This document shows positions 21,957 to 33,780 of a stretch of DNA of 64,000 bases, piece after piece (the first letter of the stretch is position 1; each line of letters begins with the position of its first letter). Below the pieces are notes generated by a model. That model saw only the letters and a list, made by a program, of their open reading frames with translations. It was not told the origin of the DNA and searched no databases. Location of the stretch: assembly GCF_023078275.1 (NCBI RefSeq), contig NC_062994.1, forward strand, positions 7,635,545 to 7,699,544, read 5' to 3'. A program made the translations under genes and the position numbers. Origin of the DNA: Leguminivora glycinivorella (taxonomy: Eukaryota > Arthropoda > Insecta > Lepidoptera > Tortricidae).

Positions 21957-24900
21957 ATGTCTCGTTTTGCCGTCCTCGTCCTGTGTGCCCAGGCTTGCCT
22001 GATTCAGGTAAGAAAGTTAATAATAAATCTTCAAATACATTTTTCTCTCCTCCGGCCGAAAAGCGTCAAATTTTAAGTCGCTGCGCTAAACAAAGTTACC
22101 GCTTGCCGGCTCCGTTGAGCAGAAAAATAGTCAATACACAACTACACCAATAAAATAAGAAAGCGTCAGACACATGTTTGTTGACAATCACATGTAGATT
22201 TTGCACAAATTATTTGCATGCCTTTTTTACGACACGAGGCAATCCTACGGAGGTGAAGCTGTGTAGCTGAACTTTGCGTACCCGCCTTATATCCCAAATG
22301 TACAACCTACCTTCTATAAGCTATCTCCGAGAAGCACTATTCCGTATTCTATCGGGATGGTCATAGAGAAGCAGCTTATAAAACCATACACAAGTTGTGA
22401 GTTGCATTAAATAACATATTTACGCAATCCATACTATCCATACTATCCATCCATACTATACTACTATACTATTATACTATTATTAATATTATAAATGCGA
22501 AAGTAACTCTGTCTGTCTGTCTGTTACGCTTTCCCGCTTAAACCACGCAACCGATTTTGATGAAATTTGGAACAGACAATCTTTAGACCCTGAGACAGAA
22601 CATAGGCTACTTTTTACATACTAATATTATAAATGCCCATACTATACTATACTATACTATATATACTATATTATACTATTATACTATATATACTATATAC
22701 TATATATACTATATTACTATATCCATACTTATCCATACTAATATTATAAATGCGAAAGTAACTCTGTCTGTCTGTCTGTTACGCTTTCCCGCTTAAACCA
22801 CGCAACCTATTTTGATGAAATTTGGAACAGACAATCTTTAGACCCTGAGACAGAACATAGGCTACTTTTTATTTCGAAAAAAAGGGATGAAGGGGTTGAA
22901 AAAGAGGTTGAAAGTTTGTATGGGATTTCTTAATTTTAAATGATAAAACCATGAAACTTTATATTTTAGCACTTGATAAGAAATCATTAAACATATATTT
23001 AAAGTCACAAACAGGTCGAACGCGATTAATTAACATTATTTTTACCTTTAAAATAAACATGGTGGGAAATAAACATTAACTAAAAGCGGGTAGATTATAT
23101 TTATTTGTCTACCCCGAACATTTATATAAATTAATATCGGGTAGTTTTGTGTTGTTTACATCTCCGGTGACATTTTGCTGGGACGTCAGTCTTCCGCGAC
23201 CACGGCCAGTGCAACCTGGCCGAAACGTTGGGAAAAAGGTAAAAATAATGTTAATTAATCGCGTTCGACCTGTATGTGACTTTAAATATGTGTACAAAGC
23301 GCGAGAACTTAAAGTGTTATATCATTAAACATCTTGATAAGGGATAGGGATAGGGATAGGGATAGCGATAGGGATAGGGATAGCGATAGGGATAGCGATA
23401 GGGATAGCGATAGCGATAGCGGTAGCGATAGTGATAGCGATAGCGTTAGCGATAGCGATACGGATACGGATACGGATAATATGGGTATCGTTAGAGGGAT
23501 ACGGATAATCGGTCGGCGGTCTCTTACAATCAATGTGCTCTAAGACGATCGTTGTTTGCTTGCTTGAAGATTACGTTTGCGATAGGTAAGTATAAGCAAA
23601 ATGTAAAAAATTGTAAGGGATAATAGAAAAAAGTACTTTTTACCCACCGATCATAGTGTCGAAATACGGGCTATGTGGGATGTTTATAAAGGTTTCCCCA
23701 GCGTATATAGAATTACCTACGCTGTGGTCGATGTGTAATATTTCTACAATCATTGCAAGCAAAAGTATTATGTGCAATCGAAATAATCGCAGATAAATAT
23801 ACCTACAGAGAAACCTACGGTCCCTACGGATCCAAATGAAAATCTTAATGAATACTTTTATTACGCGGGCGAAGCCGCGGGTAAAAGCTAGTAATATTAT
23901 AAATGCGAAAGTAACTCTGTCTGTCTGTCTGTTACGCTTTCCCGCTTAAACCACGCAACCGATTTTGATGAAATTTGGAACAGACAATCTTTAGACCCTG
24001 AGACAGAACATAGGCTACTTTTTATTTCGAAAAAAAGGGATGAAGGGGTTGAAAAATAGGTTGAAAGTTTGTATGGTATTTCTTAATTTTAAAAGATAAA
24101 ACCATGAAACTTTATATTTTAGCACTTGATAAGAAATCATTAAACATATATTTAAAGTCACATACAGGTCGAACGTGATTATTACCTTTAAAATAAACAT
24201 GGTGGGAAATAAACATTAACTAAAAGCGGGTAGATTATATTTATTTGTCTACCCCGAACATTTATATAAATTAATATCGGGTAGTTTTGTGTTGTTTACA
24301 TCTCCGGTGACATTTTGCTGGGACGTCAGTCTTCCGCGACCACGGCCAGTGCAACCTGGCCGAAACGTTGGGAAAAAAGGTAAAAATAATGTTAATTAAT
24401 CGCGTTCGACCTGTATGTGACTTTAAATCGAAACGTTGGGAGAAAAGGTAAAAATAATGTTAATTAATCGCGTTCGACCTGTATGTTGTGACTTTAAATA
24501 TGTGTACAATGCGCGAGAACTTAAAGTGTTATATCATTAAACATCTTGATAAGGGATAGGGATAGGGATAGGGATAGGGATAGGGATAGGGATAAGGATA
24601 GCGATAGGGATAGCGATAGGGATAGCGATAGGGATAGCGATAGGGAAAGCTATAGGGATAGCGATAGGGATAGCTATAGGGATAGCGATAGCGACAGCGA
24701 TAGCGATAGCGTTAGCGATAGCGATAGCGATAGCGATAGGGATACGGATACGGATACGGATATGGGTATCGTTAGAGGGATACGGATAATTGGTCGGCGG
24801 TCTCTTACAATCAATGTGCTCTAAGACGATCGTTGTTTGCTTGCTTGAAGATTACGTTTGCGATAAGTATAAGCAAAATGTAAAAAATTGTAAGGGATAA

Positions 24901-25654
24901 TAGAAAAAAGTACTTTTTACCGATCATAGTGTCGAAATACGGGCTATGTGGGATGTTTATAAAGGTTTCCCCAGCGTATATAGAATTACCTACGCTGTGG
25001 TCGATGTGTAATATTTCTACAATCATTACAAGCAAAAGTATTACGTGCAATCGAAATAATCGCAGATAAATATACCTACAGAGAAACCTACGGTCCCTAC
25101 GGATCCAAATGAAAATCTTAATGAATACTTTTATTACGCGGGCGAAGAAACGGGTAAAAGCTAGTAATATATAATTTCTAAAGATTTCTACGTAAAGAGG
25201 CATGTTTTAATGTAAATTTTGAGATTCACAAAACGTTTTTATACCTATGTCGCTTTTTAAAACTAAAAAAATTACTGAAATCCACTCGAACATTGGAATA
25301 ATAATAGCTTTTCCCTTTTTGCAGGCGGTATTCAGCCAACAGTGTGGTTGCTCTTACGGGTCCCCCGGCCTCATCGAAGTAGAGAAAATAAACCTCAGTG
25401 CCCCCAGTGTCAACATCGGCTACAGCTCACCCAGCATCAGCGTGAGCGCGCCCGGCTACAGTCAGAGCTACGGCGCGCAGTACGGCGGCGCGGGCACCGG
25501 CGCGGTCGGCGTGACCGGCGAGATCGGCGCGAGCGGCCAGACCGCCGTCGTCGGCTCCGTGCCCGTGCTCGGCACGGTCGAGTTCTGCGGCACCGTGCCT
25601 GCCTCCGGCTCCGTGTCCATTTCCGGACAGTGCGGATGCGGATGCAAAAATTAA
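21957..25654 (+). CDS. Chorion class A protein (A3)
   Basis: Exon 1 is 21957-22007 (MSRFAVLVLCAQACLIQ, then CAG/gtaaga) and exon 2 is 25325-25654 after TTTTTGCAG. The protein is 126 residues. The mature start is AVFSQQCGCSYGSPG, followed by the same left arm as A1/A2 (SISVSAPGYSQSYGAQYGG), the class A core (GAVGVTGEIGASGQTAVVG) and the end SGQCGCGCKN. The frame is intact. The intron is 3.3 kb, the longest here, inflated by three head-to-tail Helitron copies. Whether splicing tolerates them is untested. It is divergently paired with B3. Secreted eggshell role inferred from family. Confidence 0.94.
22428..22620 (+). mobile_element. Helitron, truncated 5' part
   Basis: It starts at TCCATACTATCC, preceded by A. 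It carries AATATTATAAATGCGAAAGT and a CTGT run, then breaks off after ACATAGGCTACTTTTT. The same 5' sequence recurs in the copies at 22722 and 23892. Confidence 0.65.
22722..23891 (+). mobile_element. Helitron, non-autonomous, in A3 intron (copy 1)
   Basis: The 5' end is TCCATACTTATCC preceded by A. The 3' end has a short hairpin (CGCGG..CCGCG), then GTAAAAGCTAG at 23881-23891, the CTAG terminus of Helitrons, followed by T. Inside is a hexamer array of GATAGG/GATAGC/GATACG units at 23336-23479. It encodes no Rep/helicase. Boundaries are supported by the empty-site comparison made for the copy at 33921. Confidence 0.82.
23336..23479 (+). repeat. GATA-type hexanucleotide array
   Basis: Tandem 6-mers GATAGG, GATAGC and GATACG inside Helitron copy 1. 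The Asp-Arg/Ser open frame over it is only a translation of the repeat. Confidence 0.9.
23892..25164 (+). mobile_element. Helitron, non-autonomous, in A3 intron (copy 2)
   Basis: It abuts the CTAG end of copy 1 and begins directly at TAATATTATAAATGCG, so it lacks the TCCATAC start. It ends in CTAG at 25161-25164 with a mutated terminal hairpin (GGGCGAAGAAACGGG). It contains a hexamer array at 24548-24762 and an internal tandem duplication of about 65 bp (CGAAACGTTGGGA to GACTTTAAAT) around 24360-24500. Non-coding. Confidence 0.8.
24548..24762 (+). repeat. GATA-type hexanucleotide array
   Basis: The same hexamer array type as at 23336, longer here (about 35 units), inside Helitron copy 2. Unit order differs between copies, so the arrays have evolved by slippage after transposition. 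Confidence 0.9.
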
Positions 25655-26213
25655 GGTTTAATATTAAACAAAATAAAATTAATAAGCTGAATATTTTTTT
25701 AAGATCATCATTTCAGTCACAGTTTACCTAACCCCTACCTATTATACCTTTTTTTGTTGACTCAGGGGGAATCCATTATGGATCCCACTGGCCCGGGAGA
25801 AAGCCAGTGGGTATGTCCGACTCTCACGGACTAAACCCCCTGGGGTGTTCCACCGCGCTTTTGTGAGGGGGTTTCGGGAACATGGTTGTAAGGCACCAAT
25901 ACCCCATACCATTTATACCTACCTACTCGCAAATCATTGTACCTAAGTCAAATCTTGGCGGATTGGCCTACTCTCTATATCACATACCAATCTGAAGATG
26001 CAGTAATTATAACCATGAAAATAGGTGGTGGCCATGGGAGCTGTAATGATCTCGACAAGCTTTGATCTGTCTGCAGAGAGCAAAATCAGCATTAAAAAAA
26101 TTGCATCTTCAAATAAATAAATGGATTGTAATAGATATCATAAACAGGGAGGAAAATATCACTCTTCGATCTTACAGATGCTAATTTTCAATGCATATTT
26201 GACGACCGGTCTG
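25655..26213. other. Spacer with an unclassified GC-rich repeat
   Basis: Around 25760-25900 a GC-rich block (CAGGGGGAATCCATTATGGA, CTGGCCCGGGAGAAAGCCAG, CCCCCTGGGGTGTTCC) looks like part of an interspersed element, but I cannot name it. The rest is AT-rich spacer after A3. Confidence 0.4.
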
Positions 26214-26466
26214 GCCGAGCGCGTAGTGACCCTGCCGGCTACGCCGCGGTCCCGGGTTCGAATCGGTAAGAGCTATTTATTTGTGTGATGAGCACAGATA
26301 TTTGGGTGTATTTGTTCCTGTCATGGATGTTTTCTATGTATATAAGTAATGTAATATATATATTTTATATACCTATCGTTGTCTGAGTACCCACAACACA
26401 AGCCATCTTGACCTTATGTACCGTGGGACTCTGTGTAAGAATGTCCTATAATATTTATTTATTTAT
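26214..26466 (+). mobile_element. tRNA-derived SINE (second family)
   Basis: The head GGTCTGGCCGAGCGCGTAGT with box B GGGTTCGAATC is tRNA-like. The body TTTGTGTGATGAGCACAGAT..TTCCTGTCATGGATGTTTTC and the tail ending in TTATTTATTTAT match copies at 20396, 39800 and 50960 on the other strand. Confidence 0.8.
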
Positions 26467-26965
26467 GTTATAAACTATTACACTCATATCAAGGCCAAGA
26501 TGATTGCTTATTCTTTATCACTTGTTACTAAGTCACGTTCTTACCTACAAAATATGTGTACGAGTAGGTATATACATACTAAACTGAACACATGCCATGA
26601 TATGCGATAAAACGCGACCGGTCAAGGTTAAGGTACAGTTTTGATCGCTAATTTAACCATCCATACATAAATACACGTCTGTATCTCCAAAAGGGATAGC
26701 CAGGGCGTATGAAAATGCTCCCATTTCAATGCCTCTAGCCTTATAGAAATCGAAATCGTGATATTGCAGTAACAGGTTGCAAGCCCATCACCCAAACCAT
26801 GATTGTGAACGTATCTTAGTCGATTTTACGACACCCACGGGAAAGGGGGTGATGATATTCTGAACTCATTGCCACGGGGGGAATATATGAATCATAAACC
26901 GACAATTTTATACAACATTTTTTTTATATATAAAAGTGTAGAACAGGTACAAAAGGGTGAAAAAA

Positions 26966-27757
26966 TTAACGTCCTCCACAACCGCAACCATAAAGGTTAG
27001 AGCTGGAACCGCTGGATCCACCGATCTGCTGTGTGATGGCGACGCTGTCCCCACAGCCGTAGCACACAGGCGCGGTACCGCTGGTGTCGAATTTGCCCTC
27101 AAACGCCACAGCGCTCAAGTACGGCAGCGTGCCGGACAGATCCAGGGTGCCGGACAGGCCGAGGTCTGTGGCCACGGCGATGCCGGACGGCGCGATGGGG
27201 CCAGCGCTGTTTACAATCAGCGCTCCACCATTATTGGACACCTCGACGGACTGGCAGGTGCAGCTGCAGCCATATTTCTGAGCAGCGGTGATCTAAAAAA
27301 CAAAAGAACAATGCTGATCGAGTCAATGCTATTTTGAAGTTTTGACATACCAACTCTTCTTCTTCTTCTTCTTCCTCCTACCCTTATATGGGGTCGGTAG
27401 GTATACACGTCTACCTCTTCCATTCTCCTCTATCTTTCGTCATCTCAACACATTCACATCTTTCTTTCTTATATCCTCTTTCACACAATTCATCCATCGT
27501 TGTTTGGGTTTACCCCTCCCGCTCTATCCATCAACCTTCATCTCCAACATTCTTTTGCCTATATGGCATACCAACTAATGATACAAAAGCACAGGACAAA
27601 ATTAAGTCAGTGTCTCTTTTATGGAAACTGAAAATCTTGTCAATTTTACTTATTTGTGACTTAAGCCTATTTTACGATTTTTACAAAAATAGTTATTGTA
27701 AAATATTTACCTGGACAAAATAGCGAATGCGCAAAGTACTACAACTTTGAATGCCAT
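26966..27757 (-). pseudogene. Chorion class B gene (B4), exon 1 one base short
   Basis: Exon 1 (27711-27757) codes for MAFKVVVLCAFAILS and is 47 bp, one base short of a whole number of codons, so the canonical acceptor at 27292 is out of frame. Exon 2 (26966-27292) otherwise reads ITAAQKYGCSCTCQSVEVSN, core GPIAPSGIAVATDLGLSG and SGTLPYLSAVAFEGKF, VCYGCGDSVAITQQIG, and a short end SSNLYGCGCGGR. An alternative AG inside TGGCTGCAG/C, about 26 bp into exon 2, would restore the frame but lacks a pyrimidine tract. Either a young pseudogene, an unusual splice or a sequence error. It is paired with A4. Confidence 0.8.
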
Positions 27758-28083
27758 TTTTGGTATATTCCACTGGTTTTTCAACAGAGAATGAACTATC
27801 AACACCAGCCCTCGTATTTTATACACTCTTTAACAGGTCTTGCATGAAGCAAATAATGAAGATAAGGGACACATTTAATTATACATTTAAGTAAGTCAAT
27901 GATTGCATTATTTAGACGAACGTGACGTGGCGAACAATATATAAAATCATTTATATATTTTGAAAGACACTAGGGTGTTGCACATCGCAAACCTATTTCT
28001 AAATGCCCATTATAACAGTATAAAAGAGAAAAATAAGATTTTTTCAAGCATTCTGGTTTCTTTACCCCAAGAATATTCATAAA
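27758..28083. promoter_or_regulatory. Bidirectional promoter of pair 4 (B4/A4)
   Basis: A 326-bp spacer. A4 side: TATAAAAG at 28019-28026, 65 bp before the ATG. B4 side: TATAAAAT on the minus strand at 27816-27823. TCACGT lies on the minus strand at 27920-27925, beside a second ACGTGG motif. Confidence 0.82.
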
Positions 28084-28982
28084 ATGTCTCGTTTCGCAGT
28101 CCTCGTCCTCTGCATTCAGGCTCTCCTGATTCAGGTAAGAAAAAATATATTTTATTAACAGAGTTAAGACTTCATTGCATAGTATTACAACTACGTTTTT
28201 AAACTGACCTCCGATGTTTCAAGGTCAGCGTTGCCTCGTTGAAAAGGTTCACCTATGTGAACCTATGTGTAATGATTGTGAAAGTTTAATAAGTGTTATT
28301 AGGATTCTGTACCAAAATTTTCATAAAGAAACCGTCAGTCTGTTTTAATGAATATGAACCCTTAGCTAAGTGATGTTTTCTACTAGGAGATTGTAATTTA
28401 TGTAAAATGAAGATCTATTCCTTTTTAATACAATATGTACGTATGTATTAAAAACAAACAACTTTTCTCATTACAAAGTTTCATTCTTTCTCCGAGTAAT
28501 AAGTCGTCAATATGATTGTACTATTAGCTGCAAAAGTGCATGGCGAATTTATCAAAAAAATTATATATAATTACTCCATGCACTTTTGCATCTGATAGTA
28601 CCTACAATACTTAATTCCTGACCTATAACTGAACTACCTTTATACATACCTAGCTAAAAAAAAGTCACGCACTCATTTCCGCATCGTGCTGCTTACGTAA
28701 GTATTCTATAACATCTTTTGTATTTTATTATTGCAGGCCGCTCTGAGCCAGATATGCGGTTGTAACCAGTACTCATACTCGTCCGGCCTGAGCTCGCAGA
28801 GCTGCGGCTCGTACGGCGGCACCGGCACCGGACAGGTGGGCGTGTCCGGCAACATCGACGCGTGCGGCAACACCTGCGTGCAGGGATCCGTGCCCGTGCT
28901 CGGCGCTGTCGACTTCGGCGGATGCGTGCCCGCCTGCGGATCCGTCTCCATCTGCGGACAGTGCGGATGCGGATGCAATTAA
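28084..28982 (+). CDS. Chorion class A protein, cysteine-richer type (A4)
   Basis: Exon 1 is 28084-28134 (MSRFAVLVLCIQALLIQ) and exon 2 is 28737-28982 after TTATTGCAG. The protein is only 98 residues because the left arm is short (AALSQICGCNQYSYSSGLSS). The core is YGGTGTGQVGVSGNIDACGN, TCVQGSVPVLGAVDFGG; the end is CVPACGSVSICGQCGCGCN. Cysteine replaces serine or small residues at several positions relative to A1-A3, suggesting denser disulfide cross-linking. The frame is intact. It is divergently paired with B4, and the A0 pseudogene is its closest relative here. Confidence 0.94.
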
Positions 28983-29590
28983 TTTGATTGTTAAATAATA
29001 AGGAATTCGCATTAAAATACTTTTTATCGAAGATTTGTTAATCATTTATACCTACATGTTCACGTTTATCGAATTCAAGATACATTTTGAATCCCATGAA
29101 AAAATATTGTTGTAAGGTATATAGATTCTGTAACAAAATAATACCTACATACCTACTTGTAGGTATTAGATATAAATACGTGCACTCGTGTACCGATGAT
29201 ACCTATGCGATCAAAGTATAATACCTACTTATTTATGTATTGTGTGCATATTTTACAATACGACTATACGTGAATTTCCGCAAAAGTGATTATTGATCAT
29301 GATCTTTTTTATACTACGTCGGTAGCAAACAAGCATGCGGTCCGCCTGATAGAAAGCGGTCACCGTAACTTATGAACGCCTACTACTCAAGTTGTGTCAT
29401 TTGAACTTAATCGCGTATAACTACATATTAAACTGACCTCCAACGTTTCAAGGACGGCGTTGTCCCCGTGGTCTCGGAGAAGACTGGCTTGAAATGACAT
29501 CAACACCTTCTGACAGCCGCGCGAGTTTTTCGAACTACCCGCACTTGGTTTTGATTATCAACTTGAACTGTTTGCGCACTAGGGATGTTA
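28983..29590. other. Spacer with repeat fragments
   Basis: AT-rich. It contains a poly-T-led retroposon end at 29307-29370 (TTTTTTATACTACGTCGGTA, also at 58079) and a fragment of a GCGTATAA-type MITE around 29406-29495. No gene. Confidence 0.5.
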
Positions 29591-29787
29591 CTCTGTCGAC
29601 ATACAACACAATATATTTTTATATATTTGATTTAACGACTGTCGATATTATTTTCGGCTTACACTTATTAATGACAGGATTCCATGTGGATGAGATCCTA
29701 AAACCTTCGTCCCGATTGAAATTGCGATGTTTTTTTATTTCAATGGCTTCACGCACTTTTCTACTGTAGAAATGGCGTTCCGTGGAA

Positions 29788-29852
29788 AGGATTTTAGGGT
29801 CATGTAGTTCGATCTGGATCGATCCCATCGAACTACATGACCCTAAAATCCT
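29788..29852. repeat. Perfect 26-bp hairpin
   Basis: Arms 29788-29813 and 29827-29852 are perfect inverted copies (AGGATTTTAGGGTCATGTAG and onward) around a 13-nt loop. No coding or terminator context. Confidence 0.85.
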
Positions 29853-29864
29853 GCGTTGCCAACC

Positions 29865-30110
29865 CATTAAGAAACTTGTACACTCCTTTTTGCTGGGTTA
29901 AGTACACTGCAAAAAGTAGTGTACAAGTTCCAAGGAGGGTTCGGGTTCCGACGACTCAAAGAACAATAGACGGAACAAATTAGTTTCGTAGATCCTTCCG
30001 TCACCAGCACACCGCACCCCCTTTGAGCTCTGGCAGCCTTACTCACCGGCAGAAACACAACACTATGAGTAGGGTCTAGTGCTATTTGGCTGCGGTCTTT
30101 TATAAGGCGG
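29865..30110. repeat. Interspersed repeat, copy 1
   Basis: Blocks AAACTTGTACACTCC, GACGGAACAAATTAGTT, GAGCTCTGGCAGCCTTACTC and CACTATGAGTAGGGTCTAGT recur at 56945-57345 in the A11 intron. The minus-strand open frame here is a repeat translation that also appears in the second copy. Class is unknown. Confidence 0.65.
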
Positions 30111-31061
30111 AGGTACTTCCCCAGTTGGGCTCTGCTCTAGATTCGAGCGAGATGATATCCGCCTACCAACCAATATTAAAGGGAAATCATGTTTACTACG
30201 ATGCAAATGTCTAAACCGATTTTTTACGTGATACTGGATGATTTTTCAATTTTCAATGTGGCTTTGTTGCCACTTTCTTCTTATAACTACAAAAAATTTA
30301 ATTTCTGATAGAAAAATCTAAATAATCACAAACCATTTTCGGATACGTAGAAGTACATGGATGATATCGTACGTACGCGTCGCAAGGAGTCAATGGCTGT
30401 AGCAGCTTGTGGCTGCATCCAGCAGTGGTTGATACATAAATGTGTGTACGGAGCAATTTAATCATAGGAACCATACATGATGTGTCCTTTTTAATTGGTC
30501 CTATGGAAAATTTTGTAAGTAGGCACTACGCATGTTAAACGGTACCCAAATTGACCGTTTAGTTATGAGATATATGATAGATACTTCCGTTAGCCAGATT
30601 GTATAAATAAATAAAATAGAGCTAAAATATGTGAAAAAAAGTTTCAATTATCAATAAAATTAGCGTTTGAACAGGCAAACAATAAGTTAGGTATTATTAT
30701 TATATCGCAAGCTGTAGCTGAATTAACTGATTGAGAAATGATTTTAGAAGAAATAAAAATGGCATAACAGCTAAATAAATCAGTTTTATCCGACACAGTA
30801 TCAATGGCCGTAGTTGACAACTTGAGATAAGTATCTAGAATACTAAAAAGGACATTTGCTTTTAATTTTTATCTATCTTAAATATATTGTTTGACTAAAA
30901 TACTTTATCACCTGTAACTTACTGTGTTTGAGTACTTGAGTAGTTTATACTTTGGTTAGTCAATTTATTAGAAATATTTAAAATAGAAGAATAAAGTAGT
31001 TATATTCGTTGTTCAAACTTTTATTAAGCAAAAATATTATTTTGCGTACTTTCAACGAGTA
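30111..31061. other. AT-rich spacer, nothing recognised
   Basis: Spacer before the tandem triplet of pairs 5-7. No gene-like frame. Confidence 0.5.
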
Positions 31062-31941
31062 TTAATTTTTGCAACCGCATCCGCACTGTCCGCAGATGGA
31101 GACGGAGCCACAGGCGGGCACGCATCCGTCAAAGCAGACGGAGCCGGTCACGGGCACGGATCCCTGGACGCAGGTGTTGCCGCACGCGTCGATGTCGCCG
31201 ACCACGCCGACGCGCCCGGTGCCCGCGCCGCCGTACGACCCGGAGGACGAGTAGCTCTTGCTTGAGATCGAGCCGCCAGAGATGCCAGATGACTTCAAGC
31301 TGATTCCGCCGAGAGAGATACCGGAGCTGCCGCAAGAGCAACCGCACTGCTGGCTAAGGACAGCCTGTCAAATATACAAAAAGAAACATGAGCTATATTT
31401 TCAATTAATCTAATAATTGCGCAACTCCCTCGTCTTCATTCAACTTGTTTAATTGTAAGATCAATACGGATGCGTACTGGTCTTTACATTTCGCCTGTTT
31501 AAGAGTTTGTACGTTTAGGTACCATTAACTTTGAGCAGCAAATAGCAAAAGCATGCACTCAATAAAATCACCTCAATGATCAAAAAGGTCAGACTTATCC
31601 CCGTAGATATGGCACATTTTACACTGTGAAAAGGTTTGAAATTTATTTTTTGAAAGTTAAATTTTTCACATTACTTTCCTAATAGAAGTTACGTACTCAA
31701 TATTATATATTACAGTTTTCAGGTTAAATCTTGCGTCATTATCATAATAAACAAATCTATAAATATTCAACTGACTATTTTGTACCGTTAAAGTTAAAAA
31801 CATTGAACGAGTATATTTTGATAGGTATATTTCTAATTACGTGCAAAGTCGTCAATAAATATATTTAGTAAACAAGAAATAGATACAATAATTTACCTGG
31901 ACCAGGAAAGCCATGGCGCACAACACAACAAAGCGAGACAT
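31062..31941 (-). CDS. Chorion class A protein, cysteine-richer type (A5)
   Basis: Exon 1 is 31897-31941 (MSRFVVLCAMAFLVQ, two codons shorter than in A6) and exon 2 is 31062-31364. The protein is 115 residues: AVLSQQCGCSCGSSGISLGG, a Ser/Gly-rich left arm (SGISGGSISSKSYSSSGS), the core YGGAGTGRVGVVGDIDACGN, TCVQGSVPVTGSVCFDGC, and the end SICGQCGCGCKN. The frame is intact. It is the first of three near-identical tandem pairs (5, 6, 7), and is divergently paired with B5 across 284 bp. Eggshell role inferred from family. Confidence 0.95.
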
Positions 31942-32225
31942 TTTGAATGTTCTTTCTTCGGTAATGGAAGTCAGAATGCTTGTTCCACTTTCATTGACAC
32001 ATTTATACGTTTACATTATCGCAGGAGAAAATGTGGAAATGGGTCAAAGATAGTGCACCTGGTCCACCCCAAGCAGAGTCACGTACATAGTTTTATCGGC
32101 TCAAATGAGTTTTGCCTAGTTATTTGCGTTATTGTGAAACAAGGGCTTTGGAAGGATATAAAAGCAGATGGCCGGTTCTGACATTTATTCTGTGTATGTT
32201 GAAGATACTAAGAAATACATCAAAA
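31942..32225. promoter_or_regulatory. Bidirectional promoter of pair 5 (A5/B5)
   Basis: A 284-bp spacer. B5: TATAAAAG at 32157-32164. A5: TATAAAT on the minus strand at 32001-32007. TCACGTA at 32089-32095 and AGATAG near 32048. It is nearly identical to the spacers of pairs 6 and 7. Confidence 0.85.
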
Positions 32226-33006
32226 ATGGTTTCTAAGGTCGTCATCATCTGCGCTCTCGCCTTCATAGGACAGGTATGTTAACTATACTTTTGTTTGAAC
32301 ATTTTTAACGATTATTCATTTCGAATATAGGGCATGAAATGTCGAGTCATCCAGGAAAATGTAAAAGCCTGCTTATACAGAGTTTACGAGAAAGTATAAC
32401 AATAACTCGTGCATATTATATTATGTAGAAATAATAACGGGTCAACCCTTATTTCCTAGCAGGTTACCGAGTCGCAAGTAATATTTTATTGTTAACATAC
32501 GTAGTTTTTTTTCATGTTTTCTTTCAGTGCAAGGGTGTTCATATCATAGTTTTAGCTTTCAGTTGGTGAGGATTTTCCAATGTTAAGTCTAATTACAGGC
32601 CATCTGCAATCCAACATGCTGCAAAATTGGCTCCTCGAAGCTGATTAGCTCCCCGAAGCTGATTAGCTCTGGCTACTCCTCCGGCAAGTGCGAGTCCATC
32701 GTGATCTCCAACAGCGGCGGCGACCTGCTCGTCACCAGCATCGGCCCCATCTCGCCGTCCGGCATCGCCGTGGCCACCGAGCTGGACCTGGCGGGAGACC
32801 TGGAGCTCTCCGGCGAGCTGCCGTACCTGAGCGCCGTGGCGTTCGACGGCAGCTTCGACACCAGAGGCTCGGCCGCGGTCTCGTACGGCTGTGGCTGCGG
32901 AGACAACATCGCCATCACGAAGGTGATCGGCAACTCGAACAGCGGCAACGCCAACCTCAGGTCTGGATCCTCCAACATCTACAGCTGCGGGTGCGGTTGT
33001 GCTTAA
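32226..33006 (+). CDS. Chorion class B protein (B5)
   Basis: Exon 1 is 32226-32273 (MVSKVVIICALAFIGQ) and exon 2 is 32599-33006 after TAATTACAG. The protein is 151 residues. The left arm AICNPTCCKIGSSKLISSPK contains a tandem KLISS duplication. Core: ISNSGGDLLVTSIGPISPSG, GELPYLSAVAFDGSFDTRG, SYGCGCGDNIAITKVIG. The short right arm ends SSNIYSCGCGCA. This B subtype (also B6, B7 and the N-terminal half of B9) has an extra Cys-Gly in YGCGCGDN. The frame is intact. Confidence 0.95.
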
Positions 33007-33780
33007 CTTCAGTCAATTTATGGAAACATAAACTTTAATCAAATAAACAAATCGCAAGTAAAACGAATTTTGTAGTAATTCTATCCATCTATTACTTACC
33101 TACAATAGCTACCTACAATTATAGTATGTTAGAGCGACTTTACCTATAACAAAACAAAAATACATACCAACCAGGCTGAAAGTCCACAAAATTATTTCAA
33201 AAGTTGTTTTGTAGGTAAACGGTTTTGGATTTTGGAGGTACCTACGTATAGAATTTTGCATAAATAACAATAAGCAATTGCAGTCAGGAATTATGTTGTT
33301 TGACCATTTAGCCAAGAGTAAGCTTACAATCGTAGACAATTCTTCGTGAACGGTATGTTATAAAACTGGCGCTGTCGCATAATACGGAAGAGTGTTAGAG
33401 GGAGAGAACCAACTACGAATTAAGGCCATGTATGCAGTTGCAATGATTTCAACTTGCAAAATAACGAACATAGGTCTAATACTAAAAATAAAGACAATAT
33501 TCTCAAAAAGTTGAAACCTAAAATTTATTTGTTATATCGTTCCTATACATAGTCACTTGTATTTGTAGAAATCTATATTTACAAAATAAGTTCTAGAGGA
33601 AACTGTTTCGTTGTTGACGAAACAGACACGTTAAGGTGGATTTATTAGTTTGTTTATTTTATGTATTGTATACCCTCCTATTTTTCGTTCACTGAGGTTA
33701 GGTTTTTGTCTAGAGTGTGCTTATATCTTAAAAGAAAGGCAGCATATTTCGGACATATAATAAAATAATAAATACAACCT
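33007..33780. other. Duplicated 3' flank of B5
   Basis: This spacer is nearly identical to 37821-38850 after B6, apart from two insertions there (38039-38191 and 38330-38415). It is therefore part of the duplicated unit. AT-rich, non-coding. Confidence 0.7.

Noticed and set aside
23336..24762. GATA arrays as canonical GATA-factor binding sites
   Set aside because: The base before GATA is G or C almost throughout, so WGATAR is not met; kept only as a speculative finding.
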